This document shows positions 42,365 through 50,199 of a DNA stretch of 64,000 bases, one piece after another. Position 1 is the stretch's first letter; each line of letters opens with the position of its first letter. The notes beneath the pieces were generated by a model. It ran no database searches. It was not told the DNA's origin and was given only the letters and a program-made list of their open reading frames with translations. Made by a program: the position numbers and the translations under genes. The DNA lies in the NCBI GenBank assembly GCA_963809205.1, contig CAWEIS010000003.1, positions 372,001 to 436,000 of the forward strand, given 5' to 3'. The DNA comes from DATLLN01 sp963809205. GTDB taxonomy: Bacteria; Actinomycetota; Thermoleophilia; Gaiellales; JAICJC01.

Positions 42365-42910
42365 ATGCTCTACGCTTCCGATGTGGTCTCCTGGCTGCCG
42401 AACGCCCTGACGGCCGCCCGGCTGGTGGCCGTCATCCCCTTTGCCATCCTGCTGGCGGAGGCCGACGACGGGGTCAGCACGGGCGCTGCGGTGATCTTCG
42501 CCGCCGCGTCCTTCACCGACTTCCTGGACGGCTACCTCGCCCGCCGCTACGCGGTGCAGTCGCGGTTCGGCCGGCTCGCCGATCCGCTGGCCGACCGGCT
42601 GCTGATCGACGTCGCGCTGGTCCTGCTCGTCTGGCACGACCGGCTGGCCTGGTGGCTGGCGCTGCCGGTGCTACTCCGGGACGTGCTGCTGGGGATCGTG
42701 TTCAAGCTGCGCCACGAGGCAACGACGGTTCAGGTCAACTTCGCCGGGAAGACCGCGACCGCGGTGATCATGGCGTCGCTGACCCTGCTCATGCTGACCA
42801 GCGCCGACTGGCCCGAGTTCGTGTTCGCCGCGGGCATCGTGCTGGCCGTCGGCGCGGCGGTGATGTACCTGAGATCCCCGCAGGGAGGGCTCGAATCAAA
42901 GCCGTCGTGA
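42365..42910 (+). CDS. CDP-alcohol phosphatidyltransferase (PgsA-like)
   Basis: This is 181 residues with the full CDP-alcohol phosphotransferase signature DGxxARx8Gx3Dx3D at about 55-77 (DGYLARR to GRLADPLAD). About five membrane helices surround it. The family makes phospholipids such as phosphatidylglycerol phosphate by exchanging CMP for an alcohol. I choose ATG 42365; a longer frame from 42230 would overlap the kinase gene. It ends inside the first codons of the sugar nucleotidyltransferase gene, so the two are coupled. Confidence 0.9.
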   Translation: MLYASDVVSWLPNALTAARLVAVIPFAILLAEADDGVSTGAAVIFAAASFTDFLDGYLARRYAVQSRFGRLADPLADRLLIDVALVLLVWHDRLAWWLALPVLLRDVLLGIVFKLRHEATTVQVNFAGKTATAVIMASLTLLMLTSADWPEFVFAAGIVLAVGAAVMYLRSPQGGLESKPS

Positions 42911-45402
42911 TGGCAGGCGGGGAGGGGACGCGGCTGCGTCCGCTGACCTCCAACCAGCCGAAGCCGATGGCGCCGATCGTCGGCAAGCCATGCATGCAGC
43001 ACATCGTCGAGCTGCTCCGCACCCACGGATTCGACGACATCGTCGTCACCGTCGCCTACCTGCCGCAGGTGATCCGCGGGTACTTCGGCGACGGCGACGA
43101 GCTCGGCGTGCGGATGCAGTACTCGGTCGAGGAGTCGCCCCTGGGTACGGCGGGCAGCGTGCGCGCGGCGGCGGAGCTGCTGGACGACACGTTCCTGGTG
43201 ATCTCCGGCGACGCGCTCTGCGACTTCGATCTGACCGCGCTGGTCGCGCACCACCGGGAGCGGGGCGCCGCCGCGACCATCGCCCTCAAGCGCGTCGACA
43301 ACCCGCTCGAATTCGGCGTCGTCATCACCGACGAGGAGGGGCGGATCGAGCGGTTCCTGGAGAAGCCGTCCTGGGGCCAGGTCTTCTCAGACACGATCAA
43401 CACCGGCGTCTACGTTCTCGAGCCCTCGGTGCTGCGCGCGATCCCCGAGGACGAGCCGTACGACTTCTCAAAGCAGCTCTTCCCCGACCTCCTGGAGCGC
43501 GGCAGGCCGCTGCACGGCTGGATCGGCGAGGGCTACTGGCAGGATGTCGGGACGCTGGAGCAGTACCGGCAGGCCAACGACGACGCACTCGACGGCAAGG
43601 TCGCGCTCGACATCCCCGGCATCCGGCTCCGCGAGAACGTCTATCTGGGCGATGGCGTGCAGCTGCCGGAGCTCGGGCAGGTCGAGGGACCAGCCTACAT
43701 CGGCAACTTCTCGCGGATCGATGCCGGCGCGCGGATCGAGTCGTACTCCGTGCTTGGCAACAACGTGGTCGTCAAGGACGGCGCCACGACCCACCGGTCG
43801 GTGATCGACTCGGGCGGCTACATCGGCCCCGGCGCGCGGATCGAGGGTGCCGTGCTGGGCAAGCGGGTGGACGTCCGCGCGCACGCCCTGATCAACCCTG
43901 GCGCGGTCGTCGGCGACGAGTGCTCGATCGGTGCGGAGGCGGTGCTCCAGCGCGGGGTGCGCGTCTACCCGTTCAAGACCATCGAGCCCGGCGCGGTCGT
44001 CCACTCCAACCTGATCTGGGAGTCGCGGGGCCTGAGCACGCTGTTCGTTCGCGACGGTGTCAACGGCCTGGTCGGCGTCGACATCACACCCGAGGTCGCC
44101 GCCCGCATCGCCATGGCCTACGGCACGACGATGCCGGTGGGCACCCGGGTGGTCGCCAGCCGCGATGCTCACCCCGCCTCGCGGATGATCAACCGCGCGA
44201 TCGTCGCCGGTCTGGTGTCGACCGGCGTCGCCGTCTCCGACCTGCGGATCGCCATGCCGGCGGTCGCGCGTCACCAGCTGAAGGGCGACGACAAGGCATT
44301 CGGCGTGCACGTGCGGATCGCCGACGACGACCCCGAGGTCGTGCAGGTGCGCTTCTTCGAGGCGCCGGGCACCGTGGCCGCCGAGTCCACGCTCAAGCGC
44401 ATCGAGCGGACGTACTCCCGCCAGGAGTTCCGGCGAATGACCAGCGACGCCATCGGCCGGGTGACCTATCCGTCACGCGCGTCCGAGGCCTACATCGACG
44501 ACCTGCTCTCGTCGGTGGACGCCGCCGCGATCCGCCGGCGGGCACCCCGGCTCGTCCTCAACTACGGCCACTCCCCGGCATCGCTGATCGTGCCGTCGCT
44601 GATCGGTGCGCTGGGCGTCGAGCTGATCGGCCTCAACGGCTTCGTCGAGACCTCCGACATCCGCGCGCCCACGGCCCGCGAGGACGCGATCGCCGAGACC
44701 AGCCGCGTGGTGACGGCGGTGGGCGCCGACATCGGCGTCGTGATGGACGTCTCGGCCGAGCGGATCTGGTTGGTCGACGACCAGGGCGGGCCACTGGACG
44801 CCGAGTCGACGCTGCTCCTCCTGCTGCAGGAGATCGCCGGGCAGACGGACGAGGGCGACCTGCTGGTGCCGATCGTCGAGACCAGCCTGGTGGAGACCGT
44901 GGTCGACGGAGCGTCGCACCGCATCACCAGGACGAAGGCGTCACTGGGCGACCTGCTGGCCGAGGCCGCGGGGTGCAGCGCGGTGTTCGCCGGCGCCTCC
45001 AGCGGCGGCTACGTGTTCCCCGCCTTCCTGCCGGCCTACGACGCCGTGATGTCGACCTGCAAGGTGCTCGAGGTGCTGAGCCACGCCGGCCGGCCGCTGT
45101 CCGAGCTGGCCGCCGGCATTCCCGTCAGCGCCCGCGTCCACGACATCGTGCACTGCCCGTGGAGCCGCAAGGGAACGGTCATGCGGATGCTGATCGAGGC
45201 GGTCAAGGGGATGGAGGTCAACGACCTGGACGGCGTCAAGGTGTTCGAGGAGCAGGGGTGGGTGCAGGCGATCCCCGACCCCGATGAGCCGTACTTCCAC
45301 CTGTGGGCCGAGGGAGCCACCCGGGAGGATTCCGAGTTCCTCGAGACGAAATACCGCGAGACGCTGCGCCAGATCGTCAACGAAACGGACAGCGGAGCGT
45401 AA
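42895..45402 (+). CDS. Fused sugar-1-phosphate nucleotidyltransferase / phosphohexomutase-like protein
   Basis: This is about 835 residues. Domain 1 (1-235) is a mannose- or glucose-1-phosphate nucleotidyltransferase: KAVVMAGGEGTRLRPLTSNQPKPM, then FLEKPSWGQVFSDTINTGVY. Domain 2 (about 255-355) is a left-handed beta-helix of hexapeptide repeats. Domain 3 (about 380-830) is a phosphomannomutase-like fold. Its phosphoserine loop reads VVASRDAHPASRM, and the metal loop, normally DGDxDR, reads DVSAERIW, so mutase activity is doubtful. The start is unusual: homologues begin MKAVV, but that position is an ATC (42895) five bases after GGGAGGG. GTG 42907 or ATG 42910 would cut into the first beta-strand. 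It would supply GDP-mannose or a similar sugar nucleotide. Confidence 0.9.
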   Translation: MKAVVMAGGEGTRLRPLTSNQPKPMAPIVGKPCMQHIVELLRTHGFDDIVVTVAYLPQVIRGYFGDGDELGVRMQYSVEESPLGTAGSVRAAAELLDDTFLVISGDALCDFDLTALVAHHRERGAAATIALKRVDNPLEFGVVITDEEGRIERFLEKPSWGQVFSDTINTGVYVLEPSVLRAIPEDEPYDFSKQLFPDLLERGRPLHGWIGEGYWQDVGTLEQYRQANDDALDGKVALDIPGIRLRENVYLGDGVQLPELGQVEGPAYIGNFSRIDAGARIESYSVLGNNVVVKDGATTHRSVIDSGGYIGPGARIEGAVLGKRVDVRAHALINPGAVVGDECSIGAEAVLQRGVRVYPFKTIEPGAVVHSNLIWESRGLSTLFVRDGVNGLVGVDITPEVAARIAMAYGTTMPVGTRVVASRDAHPASRMINRAIVAGLVSTGVAVSDLRIAMPAVARHQLKGDDKAFGVHVRIADDDPEVVQVRFFEAPGTVAAESTLKRIERTYSRQEFRRMTSDAIGRVTYPSRASEAYIDDLLSSVDAAAIRRRAPRLVLNYGHSPASLIVPSLIGALGVELIGLNGFVETSDIRAPTAREDAIAETSRVVTAVGADIGVVMDVSAERIWLVDDQGGPLDAESTLLLLLQEIAGQTDEGDLLVPIVETSLVETVVDGASHRITRTKASLGDLLAEAAGCSAVFAGASSGGYVFPAFLPAYDAVMSTCKVLEVLSHAGRPLSELAAGIPVSARVHDIVHCPWSRKGTVMRMLIEAVKGMEVNDLDGVKVFEEQGWVQAIPDPDEPYFHLWAEGATREDSEFLETKYRETLRQIVNETDSGA

Positions 45403-45405
45403 AAC

Positions 45406-45424
45406 CCTCAACCGGAAGTTGAGG
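45406..45424 (+). terminator. 7-bp hairpin after the nucleotidyltransferase gene
   Basis: CCTCAAC and GTTGAGG pair across the loop CGGAA, immediately downstream of the stop. The following sequence (ATTAGG) is not T-rich, so termination would be weak. Confidence 0.4.
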
Positions 45425-45434
45425 ATTAGGCCGT

Positions 45435-45467
45435 CCACGGGTACACTGGACGGTGTAAACCCCGTGG
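45435..45467 (+). promoter_or_regulatory. Inverted repeat overlapping a candidate -10 element upstream of the RsiG-like gene
   Basis: CCACGGG (45435-45441) pairs with CCCGTGG (45461-45467), and inside it TACAC (45442-45446) pairs with GTGTA (45453-45457). The candidate -10, TACACT (45442-45447), is part of the inner arm. The dyad lies 17-49 bp before the ATG and could be an operator or a 5' hairpin. Confidence 0.5.
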
Positions 45468-45483
45468 AAATGGACTGAAACGC

Positions 45484-45753
45484 ATGGACGTTCTGCCCGA
45501 TTTCTCATCGCTCTCGGACGAAGAGCTGCGCCGCCTGATCGACGAGCACGTCGCCGAGGAGGAGGAGATCTCCTACCGCCGCAGGCTGCTGCACGGCCGC
45601 ATCGACATCCTCCGCGCCGAGCTGGTCGACCGCATCAAGCGGCGCCACGGCGGCGAGGACGCGCAGCTCGCCGTCGACATCGAGCGCCTGACCGAGATCC
45701 TCGCCCACAAGGGGCCGCCTCCGGGCCTGAAGGACGACTCCGAGGAGCAGTAG
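45484..45753 (+). CDS. RsiG-like antiparallel coiled-coil protein (possible c-di-GMP-binding anti-sigma factor)
   Basis: This is 89 residues, mostly two charged helices. The segment EEEEISYRRRLLHGRIDIL carries Glu26, Ser30, Arg33, His37 and Asp41, which fit the spacing of the RsiG c-di-GMP motif E(x3)S(x2)R(x3)Q(x3)D with His replacing Gln. RsiG binds c-di-GMP and holds the sporulation sigma factor WhiG inactive in Streptomyces; a one-motif form is known from Rubrobacter (family knowledge). The start SLSDEELRRLIDEH also resembles that family. No WhiG-type sigma lies beside it. It heads a run of three genes with an FHA and a MerR gene, spaced 6 and 2 bp. Confidence 0.62.
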   Translation: MDVLPDFSSLSDEELRRLIDEHVAEEEEISYRRRLLHGRIDILRAELVDRIKRRHGGEDAQLAVDIERLTEILAHKGPPPGLKDDSEEQ

Positions 45754-45759
45754 GGCCGC

Positions 45760-46212
45760 GTGTACTGTCCCGAATGCGGTCATCACAACCGCGACCAGGC
45801 GCGCTTCTGCGGGCGCTGCGGGGCGGCGCTGATCGAGCCGACCGAGGCCGAGACCACCATGAGTTTCACCCCGCCGCCAGATGCGGGGCCGGACACCGGA
45901 GTGATGGACGCCGTCGCCGAGGGTCCGACGCTGGTCATCCGCCTGGGCGCCGGGCGCACCGGCGACTACTACTCGGTGGCCGGCGAGCGGACGACGATCG
46001 GCCGCGCGCCGGAGTGCGACGTCTTCCTCGACGATGTGACCGTGTCGCGCGAGCACGCGGTGCTCGAGCGCCGGCCGGATGGGATCCACGTCCGTGACCT
46101 GGGGAGCCTGAACGGCACGTACGTGAACCGCGAGCGGGTCGAGGAGTCCCGGCTCGCCGACGGAGATGAGCTGCAGGTGGGCAAGTACCGCCTGAGCTTC
46201 ATCGACAGGTAG
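45760..46212 (+). CDS. Zinc-ribbon FHA-domain protein, GarA-like
   Basis: This is 150 residues from a GTG start. The N-terminus is a zinc ribbon (CPECG and CGRCG), followed by a Thr-containing linker with AETTMSF and then one FHA domain at about 70-148 (TIGRAPECDVFLDDVTVSREHAVLERR, GSLNGTYVN). In mycobacteria GarA, an FHA protein with a phosphorylatable ETT motif, regulates glutamate metabolism under PknB/PknG control. The AETTMSF segment here resembles that phospho-switch. The next gene is a MerR regulator as in the Rv1827-Rv1828 pair, which supports the GarA call. Confidence 0.85.
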   Translation: MYCPECGHHNRDQARFCGRCGAALIEPTEAETTMSFTPPPDAGPDTGVMDAVAEGPTLVIRLGAGRTGDYYSVAGERTTIGRAPECDVFLDDVTVSREHAVLERRPDGIHVRDLGSLNGTYVNRERVEESRLADGDELQVGKYRLSFIDR

Positions 46213-46214
46213 AC

Positions 46215-46898
46215 ATGGCAGCAGATCCGGCATCCGCATCCTCTGCGGCCACGCTCACGATCGGCGCGGTCTGCAAGGTGCTGGGCGAGGAGTTCGACGA
46301 CATCTCGATCTCCAAGATCCGGTTCCTCGAGGATCAGAAGCTGATCGCGCCCGCCCGCACGCCGGGCGGCTACCGGCTGTATTCCAACGAGGACGTCGAG
46401 CGCCTGCGGTCGATCCTGCGGCTGCAGCGGGACGAGTTCCTGCCGCTGGCCGTGATCCGCGACATGCTCAGCCAGGGACATTCCCGCCCGACCCGCAGGC
46501 GGCGGCCGCGGCTGGTCGGCTCCGAGGCGCGGCTGTCGTTCGACGAGCTGGCGTCGGAGGCGGACGCCGAGGCCCCGTTCATCCGCGAGCTGATCGAGTA
46601 CGGCCTGCTGGAACGCGGCCGCGACGGCGAGCCGCCGTACACGCGGGTGGACATCGAGATCGTCGCGCTGTGCAGCAGGCTCGGCCGCTACGGCGTCGCC
46701 GGCCGCCACCTCCGCACCATCCGCTCCGCGGTTGCGCGCGAAGCCGGCCTGCTCGAGCAGATCCTCGCGCCCGCGCTGCGATCCCAGAATCCGGAGCGTC
46801 GGGAGGCCGGGTTGGAGGAGCTGGAGGCGCTCGCCGAGCTGACCAGCGAGCTGACCCACCTGCTCCTCGTACGCGACCTTCGCCAGCCGGCCCGGTAG
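46215..46898 (+). CDS. MerR family transcriptional regulator, FtsR-like
   Basis: This is 227 residues. The N-terminal winged helix is of the MerR type: TIGAVCKVLGEEFDDISISKIRFLEDQKLIAPARTPGGYRLYSNEDVERL. After an arginine-rich spacer comes a C-terminal helical domain (ALCSRLGRYGVAGRHLRTIR) without metal-binding cysteines. Its position directly after the GarA-like gene matches FtsR (Rv1828 type), which in Corynebacterium controls the division gene ftsZ. It starts 2 bp after the FHA gene. I infer a growth- or division-linked role from synteny. Confidence 0.85.
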   Translation: MAADPASASSAATLTIGAVCKVLGEEFDDISISKIRFLEDQKLIAPARTPGGYRLYSNEDVERLRSILRLQRDEFLPLAVIRDMLSQGHSRPTRRRRPRLVGSEARLSFDELASEADAEAPFIRELIEYGLLERGRDGEPPYTRVDIEIVALCSRLGRYGVAGRHLRTIRSAVAREAGLLEQILAPALRSQNPERREAGLEELEALAELTSELTHLLLVRDLRQPAR

Positions 46899-46933
46899 CA
46901 GGAAACGCCGGGCGCAGCGTCGAACCGGCTGCC

Positions 46934-47575
46934 GTGGAGGGCCGCTGGGATACCGGACGCACCGAGGCGTTCAGCGACGGCGTGTTCGCGATCGCGATCA
47001 CGCTGCTGGTGCTCGACATCAACGTGCCGGAGTCCGACTTCGCCGACCTCTGGCACGGCATCGCCCACCAGTGGCCCTCGTACCTGGGCTACGTCACCAG
47101 CTTCGCCACGATCGGCGGCCTGTGGCTGTCCCACCACGGCATCTTCCGCCGGATCCAGTTCGCCGACACCCGCGTCACCCGGCTGAACCTGCTGCTGATG
47201 ATGGTCGTGTCGTTCCTGCCGTTCCCGACGCGGCTGGTGTCCGAGGCGATCCGCGACCCGCAGGCGGAGACCGCCGCGGTCATCTTCTACGGCACGACGC
47301 TGCTCGCCATCTCGGTGATCACCTGGGCGCTGTGGGGCACCGTCGCCCGCGACCGCGAGCTGCTGCGGCCCGAGGTCACCAACGGCGGAGGTGGGGACGA
47401 TCCTCCGGCTGTCCGCCCCCAACATCGGCGGCTAAGCGGGCGGCATCGTGGTCGCGGTGCTCGCGCCGCAGGCCGCTGCGTTCGTTCCTGGCGATCGCGC
47501 GTCGCCTGTCCGGGCCCGCGAATGCCTCCGTCGGCGGACGCGTCGCGTCACCGGCGACCGACCACCATCGCGTAG
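46934..47575 (+). CDS. TMEM175-family potassium channel-like protein (C-terminal part disrupted)
   Basis: It begins at GTG 46934 with the family hallmark RTEAFSDGVFAIAITLLVLDINVP, then helices at YLGYVTSFATIGGLWLSHH, LNLLLMMVVSFLPFPTRL and AAVIFYGTTLLAISVITWAL. Bacterial TMEM175 proteins are tetrameric potassium channels with six helices. The last two helices are broken: near 47388 the meaningful frame shifts by one base to VGTILRLSAPNIGG, meets TAA at 47433-47435, continues as AGGIVVAVLAPQAAAFV and shifts again near 47490. Several nearby errors, or true decay of the 3' end, are both possible. The open frame as sequenced ends at 47575. Confidence 0.75.
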   Translation: MEGRWDTGRTEAFSDGVFAIAITLLVLDINVPESDFADLWHGIAHQWPSYLGYVTSFATIGGLWLSHHGIFRRIQFADTRVTRLNLLLMMVVSFLPFPTRLVSEAIRDPQAETAAVIFYGTTLLAISVITWALWGTVARDRELLRPEVTNGGGGDDPPAVRPQHRRLSGRHRGRGARAAGRCVRSWRSRVACPGPRMPPSADASRHRRPTTIA

Positions 47576-47580
47576 AATGG

Positions 47581-48144
47581 CTACTCGCTGTCGTACTGGA
47601 TCAGCGAGTACACGTCGTAGGGCGCGAGCCGGTCGCGGCCGTGCAGGAACGTCAGCTCGACCACGAACGCCAGGCCGACCACCTCGGCGCGCAGCTGCTC
47701 GGCCAGCTCGATCTTCGCCTTTGCCGTGCCGCCGGTGGCCAGCAGGTCGTCGTGGATCAGCACGCGGGCGCCGCTGGGGATCGCGTCGGTGTGGATCTCC
47801 AGCGCGTCGATGCCGTACTCCAGCGCGTACTTGGCCCCGACGGTGTGGTAGGGCAGCTTGCCCGGCTTGCGTGCCGCCACGAACCCGCAGCCCAGCCGGT
47901 AGGCGAGTGCGGAGCCGAGGATGAACCCGCGGGCCTCGGCGCCCACCACGTAATCGACGTTCCGCGGCTCCGCCCATTCGGCCAGCGCGTCGACCGCGCA
48001 GCGCAGCGCTTCGGCATCCGCGAGCAGGGGCATGATGTCCTTGAACACGATGCCCGGCTTCGGGAAGTCGGGGATGTCACGGATGCGCTCGTGGAGGCGA
48101 TCGGGGTCCACGGAGGCGATCCTAGCGGCCGGGGGCTCATTCAC
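47581..48144 (-). CDS. apt: Adenine phosphoribosyltransferase
   Basis: This is 187 residues; it salvages adenine to AMP with PRPP. Conserved parts are IRDIPDFPKPGIVFKDIMPLLAD, VVGAEARGFILGSALAYRLG, GFVAARKPGKLPY and the PRPP loop VLIHDDLLATGGTAKA. Length and order agree with bacterial Apt. It is convergent with the TMEM175 gene (stops 5 bp apart) and divergent from the cysteine-rich protein gene, 36 bp away. Confidence 0.95.
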   Translation of the reverse strand: MNEPPAARIASVDPDRLHERIRDIPDFPKPGIVFKDIMPLLADAEALRCAVDALAEWAEPRNVDYVVGAEARGFILGSALAYRLGCGFVAARKPGKLPYHTVGAKYALEYGIDALEIHTDAIPSGARVLIHDDLLATGGTAKAKIELAEQLRAEVVGLAFVVELTFLHGRDRLAPYDVYSLIQYDSE

Positions 48145-48180
48145 ATCCGACCCTCGGCCGATAATTGGTCGAGGACGATC

Positions 48181-48789
48181 ATGTACGACGTGCTACGAGC
48201 GAGCTACCGGTTCCACTGCCCGGCCGCGCCGGACGGGCCGCTTCGCTCGGTGCCGCTTTCGCGGTTCCGGTCGATCGAGCGGCTCGCGGGCGCCGCGCAC
48301 CCGGCGGTCTACCGCGTGAAGTACCGGTGCGAGTGCGGGGATGACCACGTCGGCCTGGTCTCGCACGACGACCTCGACTACCGGCCGATCGGGGCCAGCG
48401 AGGTGGAGTTCACGAACCTGCTGACCGGCCAGCCCGAGCCGGCCGGGATGGAGCTGCTCGAACACGCCCGCCTGCAGGTGCAGCGCGGCAACTGGCCGTG
48501 GCGCCTGTACTGCTGCCGCGAGGCCAAGCTCAAGCCGGTGTTCCCGTCCTGCCTGAGCCACGTGGCGCCGGGCGAATCGGAGCTGGTCGGCGTTGCGATG
48601 ACGTGCCCGAGCTGCGGCCAGCTGTCACTGAACGTGGTCACCCAGCGCCATCTGGACGTGCCGTTCTACCACGACGAGATCGTGCGGGTGATCGAGCGCC
48701 CGTTCGGCGACGTCCGCGACCTGACCGTCGACCGCTTCCACCACGAGCTGTGGTCGGCGGGGTTCGACGCCGAGCGCGACCGGCTCTGA
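48181..48789 (+). CDS. Cysteine-rich hypothetical protein, possible zinc-binding
   Basis: This is 202 residues from ATG 48181, with three cysteine groups: YRVKYRCECGDDH (48-60), YCCREAKLKPVFPSC (about 120-134) and MTCPSCGQL (about 150). Together they could form one or two zinc sites. There is no membrane helix or signal. I do not recognise the family. It is divergent from apt; a GATAAT lies about 20 bp before the ATG. Confidence 0.75.
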   Translation: MYDVLRASYRFHCPAAPDGPLRSVPLSRFRSIERLAGAAHPAVYRVKYRCECGDDHVGLVSHDDLDYRPIGASEVEFTNLLTGQPEPAGMELLEHARLQVQRGNWPWRLYCCREAKLKPVFPSCLSHVAPGESELVGVAMTCPSCGQLSLNVVTQRHLDVPFYHDEIVRVIERPFGDVRDLTVDRFHHELWSAGFDAERDRL

Positions 48790-48858
48790 CGTACCCTTCC
48801 CGGCGTGGAGCTGGGGATCTCTACGTTCGGCGGGCGAAGTCACGAACAAGGAGTCGGA

Positions 48859-49263
48859 ATGCAGCGACCGTTGATCTTCATCGCAACGAATCGCCTCAAG
48901 CCTGGGCGACTCGACAGTGAGCGAGCGCGCGTGCCGGTCTCGTCGAATTCATCGAGGCCAACGAGCCACGCGTGATCGCCTTCAACGAGTACTGAACGAG
49001 GCCGGAGAGGAGGTTTCGGTTGTCCAGGTTCACCCGGCCGCCGCCTCGATGCAGGCGCACATTGCACTTGTTGCCGAGAGAGCACAAGCAGCGTATGCCG
49101 GGACGCTCGACGCGACGGTCAGGATCCAAGTCTTCGGGCAACCGAGCGAGGAGACGCTCACGGCTCTCAAACAGCAGGCAGGCGAGGGCGCCGAGATCGC
49201 CCTTCATCCCGAGCACCTTGGGGGCTTCACTCGCGTCTCCAACCGGGACTCGAGCGGCCAATA
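48859..49263 (+). pseudogene. Hypothetical protein gene with two frame breaks
   Basis: AAGGAG precedes ATG 48859 at good spacing. The protein reads MQRPLIFIATNRLKPGRLD and SERARV, then shifts near 48930 to GLVEFIEANEPRVIAFNEY, then shifts again near 48997 to LNEAGEEVSVVQVHPAAASM and on to AEIALHPEHLGGFTR. The three pieces abut without loss of sense, so one missing base at each join would restore about 135 residues, resembling a small actinobacterial protein family with a dimeric alpha/beta look. I mark it broken because two changes are needed. It could equally be intact with sequence errors, like its neighbours. Confidence 0.6.
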
Positions 49264-49340
49264 ACCACGTCAACCGCTGTGCGGGGGATGGTTGTACTGC
49301 CGGGTCTGGCGGTCCCGCGGAGCTCTCGGCCGTGCGCTAC

Positions 49341-49499
49341 TTACGCGCCGGTGCTGCCGCGCTGCTCGGAGGCTGGCTCCGAGTCGACCTCGGCGACGTT
49401 GGGAGGCGCCTCTCCGGCGTCTGGGACCTCCTGAGTCGCCTCGTCAGCCTTGGCGTTCCCATGGTGCAGCCACCCCTTGATTGTGTCCACGAGTCCCAT
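49341..49499 (-). CDS. Small acidic hypothetical protein, 52 residues
   Basis: It begins MGLVDTIKGWLHHGNAKADEA, after which the chain is acidic and disordered-looking (DAGEAPPNVAEVDSEPASEQ). GGAGG lies 7-8 bp upstream of ATG 49499 on the minus strand. The amphipathic start followed by a polar tail resembles small MGLxDxIKG proteins sometimes labelled antitoxin-like; no toxin gene is adjacent. The function is unknown. Confidence 0.5.
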   Translation of the reverse strand: MGLVDTIKGWLHHGNAKADEATQEVPDAGEAPPNVAEVDSEPASEQRGSTGA

Positions 49500-49593
49500 T
49501 GTGGCGCTCCTCCGCTTCGATTGGTGCCGCGCTGGCGGGTGTCCCACATGCGCTGTCTCGTCGAGGGGCGGGGGCGCCGACCGAGTGTGAACA

Positions 49594-49625
49594 CGCCGCG
49601 AGAGGTGTCAGACCCTCTCGCGGCG
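49594..49625. repeat. GTCAGAC-centred palindrome with 12-bp arms
   Basis: CGCCGCGAGAGG (49594-49605) and CCTCTCGCGGCG (49614-49625) are perfect inverted copies around TGTCAGAC. The core matches that of the palindrome inside kamD but the arms differ, as in REP-like families. It lies in an intergenic region. Confidence 0.75.
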
Positions 49626-49878
49626 CTGATTCGGCGCCCATCAAAATCTGGACCCCCCGAATCGTGGGTGCCAGCCGCGCGGAATCGCCTGCGAGGTGGT
49701 GCCAAACAAGCGCACCGCGTTTTGGGGAGAGACACCCACACCGAAGCGTATGCCTTGCGGCGCCTGGCGTCAAAAGGAGCGGCTTCCGCGACGAACGGGA
49801 GGGAGCACCACCCAGCCGTCGTCGGCGGCCATCGTTTGCGGAATCGGCTGACCGGGCAGACAACGACCGAGCGATGTC
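49626..49878. other. Intergenic region, nothing recognised
   Basis: About 250 bp follow the palindrome with no protein-like frame or RNA signal that I can support. Confidence 0.35.
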
Positions 49879-50160
49879 ATGAACGACACCACCGCGCAGG
49901 TCGAAGACCGGCTCCGTGCGCTCACCGACGCGCTCCTCAGCGTCGATCAGGCGCTCAGCCGAGCCGCCGAGCAACCCGAGGTCGATCTCACCGAGGAGAT
50001 CGCCGGCCTTCGCGACGCGGCGGGCCGCATCCGCACGATCGGTGCGGACATCCCCGACCCGCGAATCCGCCAGTGGACGCACCAGCTCAGCACCGACCTG
50101 AGCGCGCTGATCGCCCGTGCCGTGATCGAGCGCGGCGGCGGCGGCGGAGCATCCGCATGA
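49879..50160 (+). CDS. Hypothetical helical protein, 93 residues
   Basis: The sequence starts MNDTTAQVEDRLRALTDALLSVDQALSRAAEQ and shows heptad-like hydrophobic spacing in two helices separated by a DIPDPRIRQW turn, with a Gly-rich end. The composition and the clear ATG suggest a real gene, but no family is recognised and no strong ribosome-binding site is visible. Confidence 0.6.
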   Translation: MNDTTAQVEDRLRALTDALLSVDQALSRAAEQPEVDLTEEIAGLRDAAGRIRTIGADIPDPRIRQWTHQLSTDLSALIARAVIERGGGGGASA

Positions 50161-50199
50161 ACCTGTGTGGGTGGGCCGACCGGTGTTCGACGACTGTTG

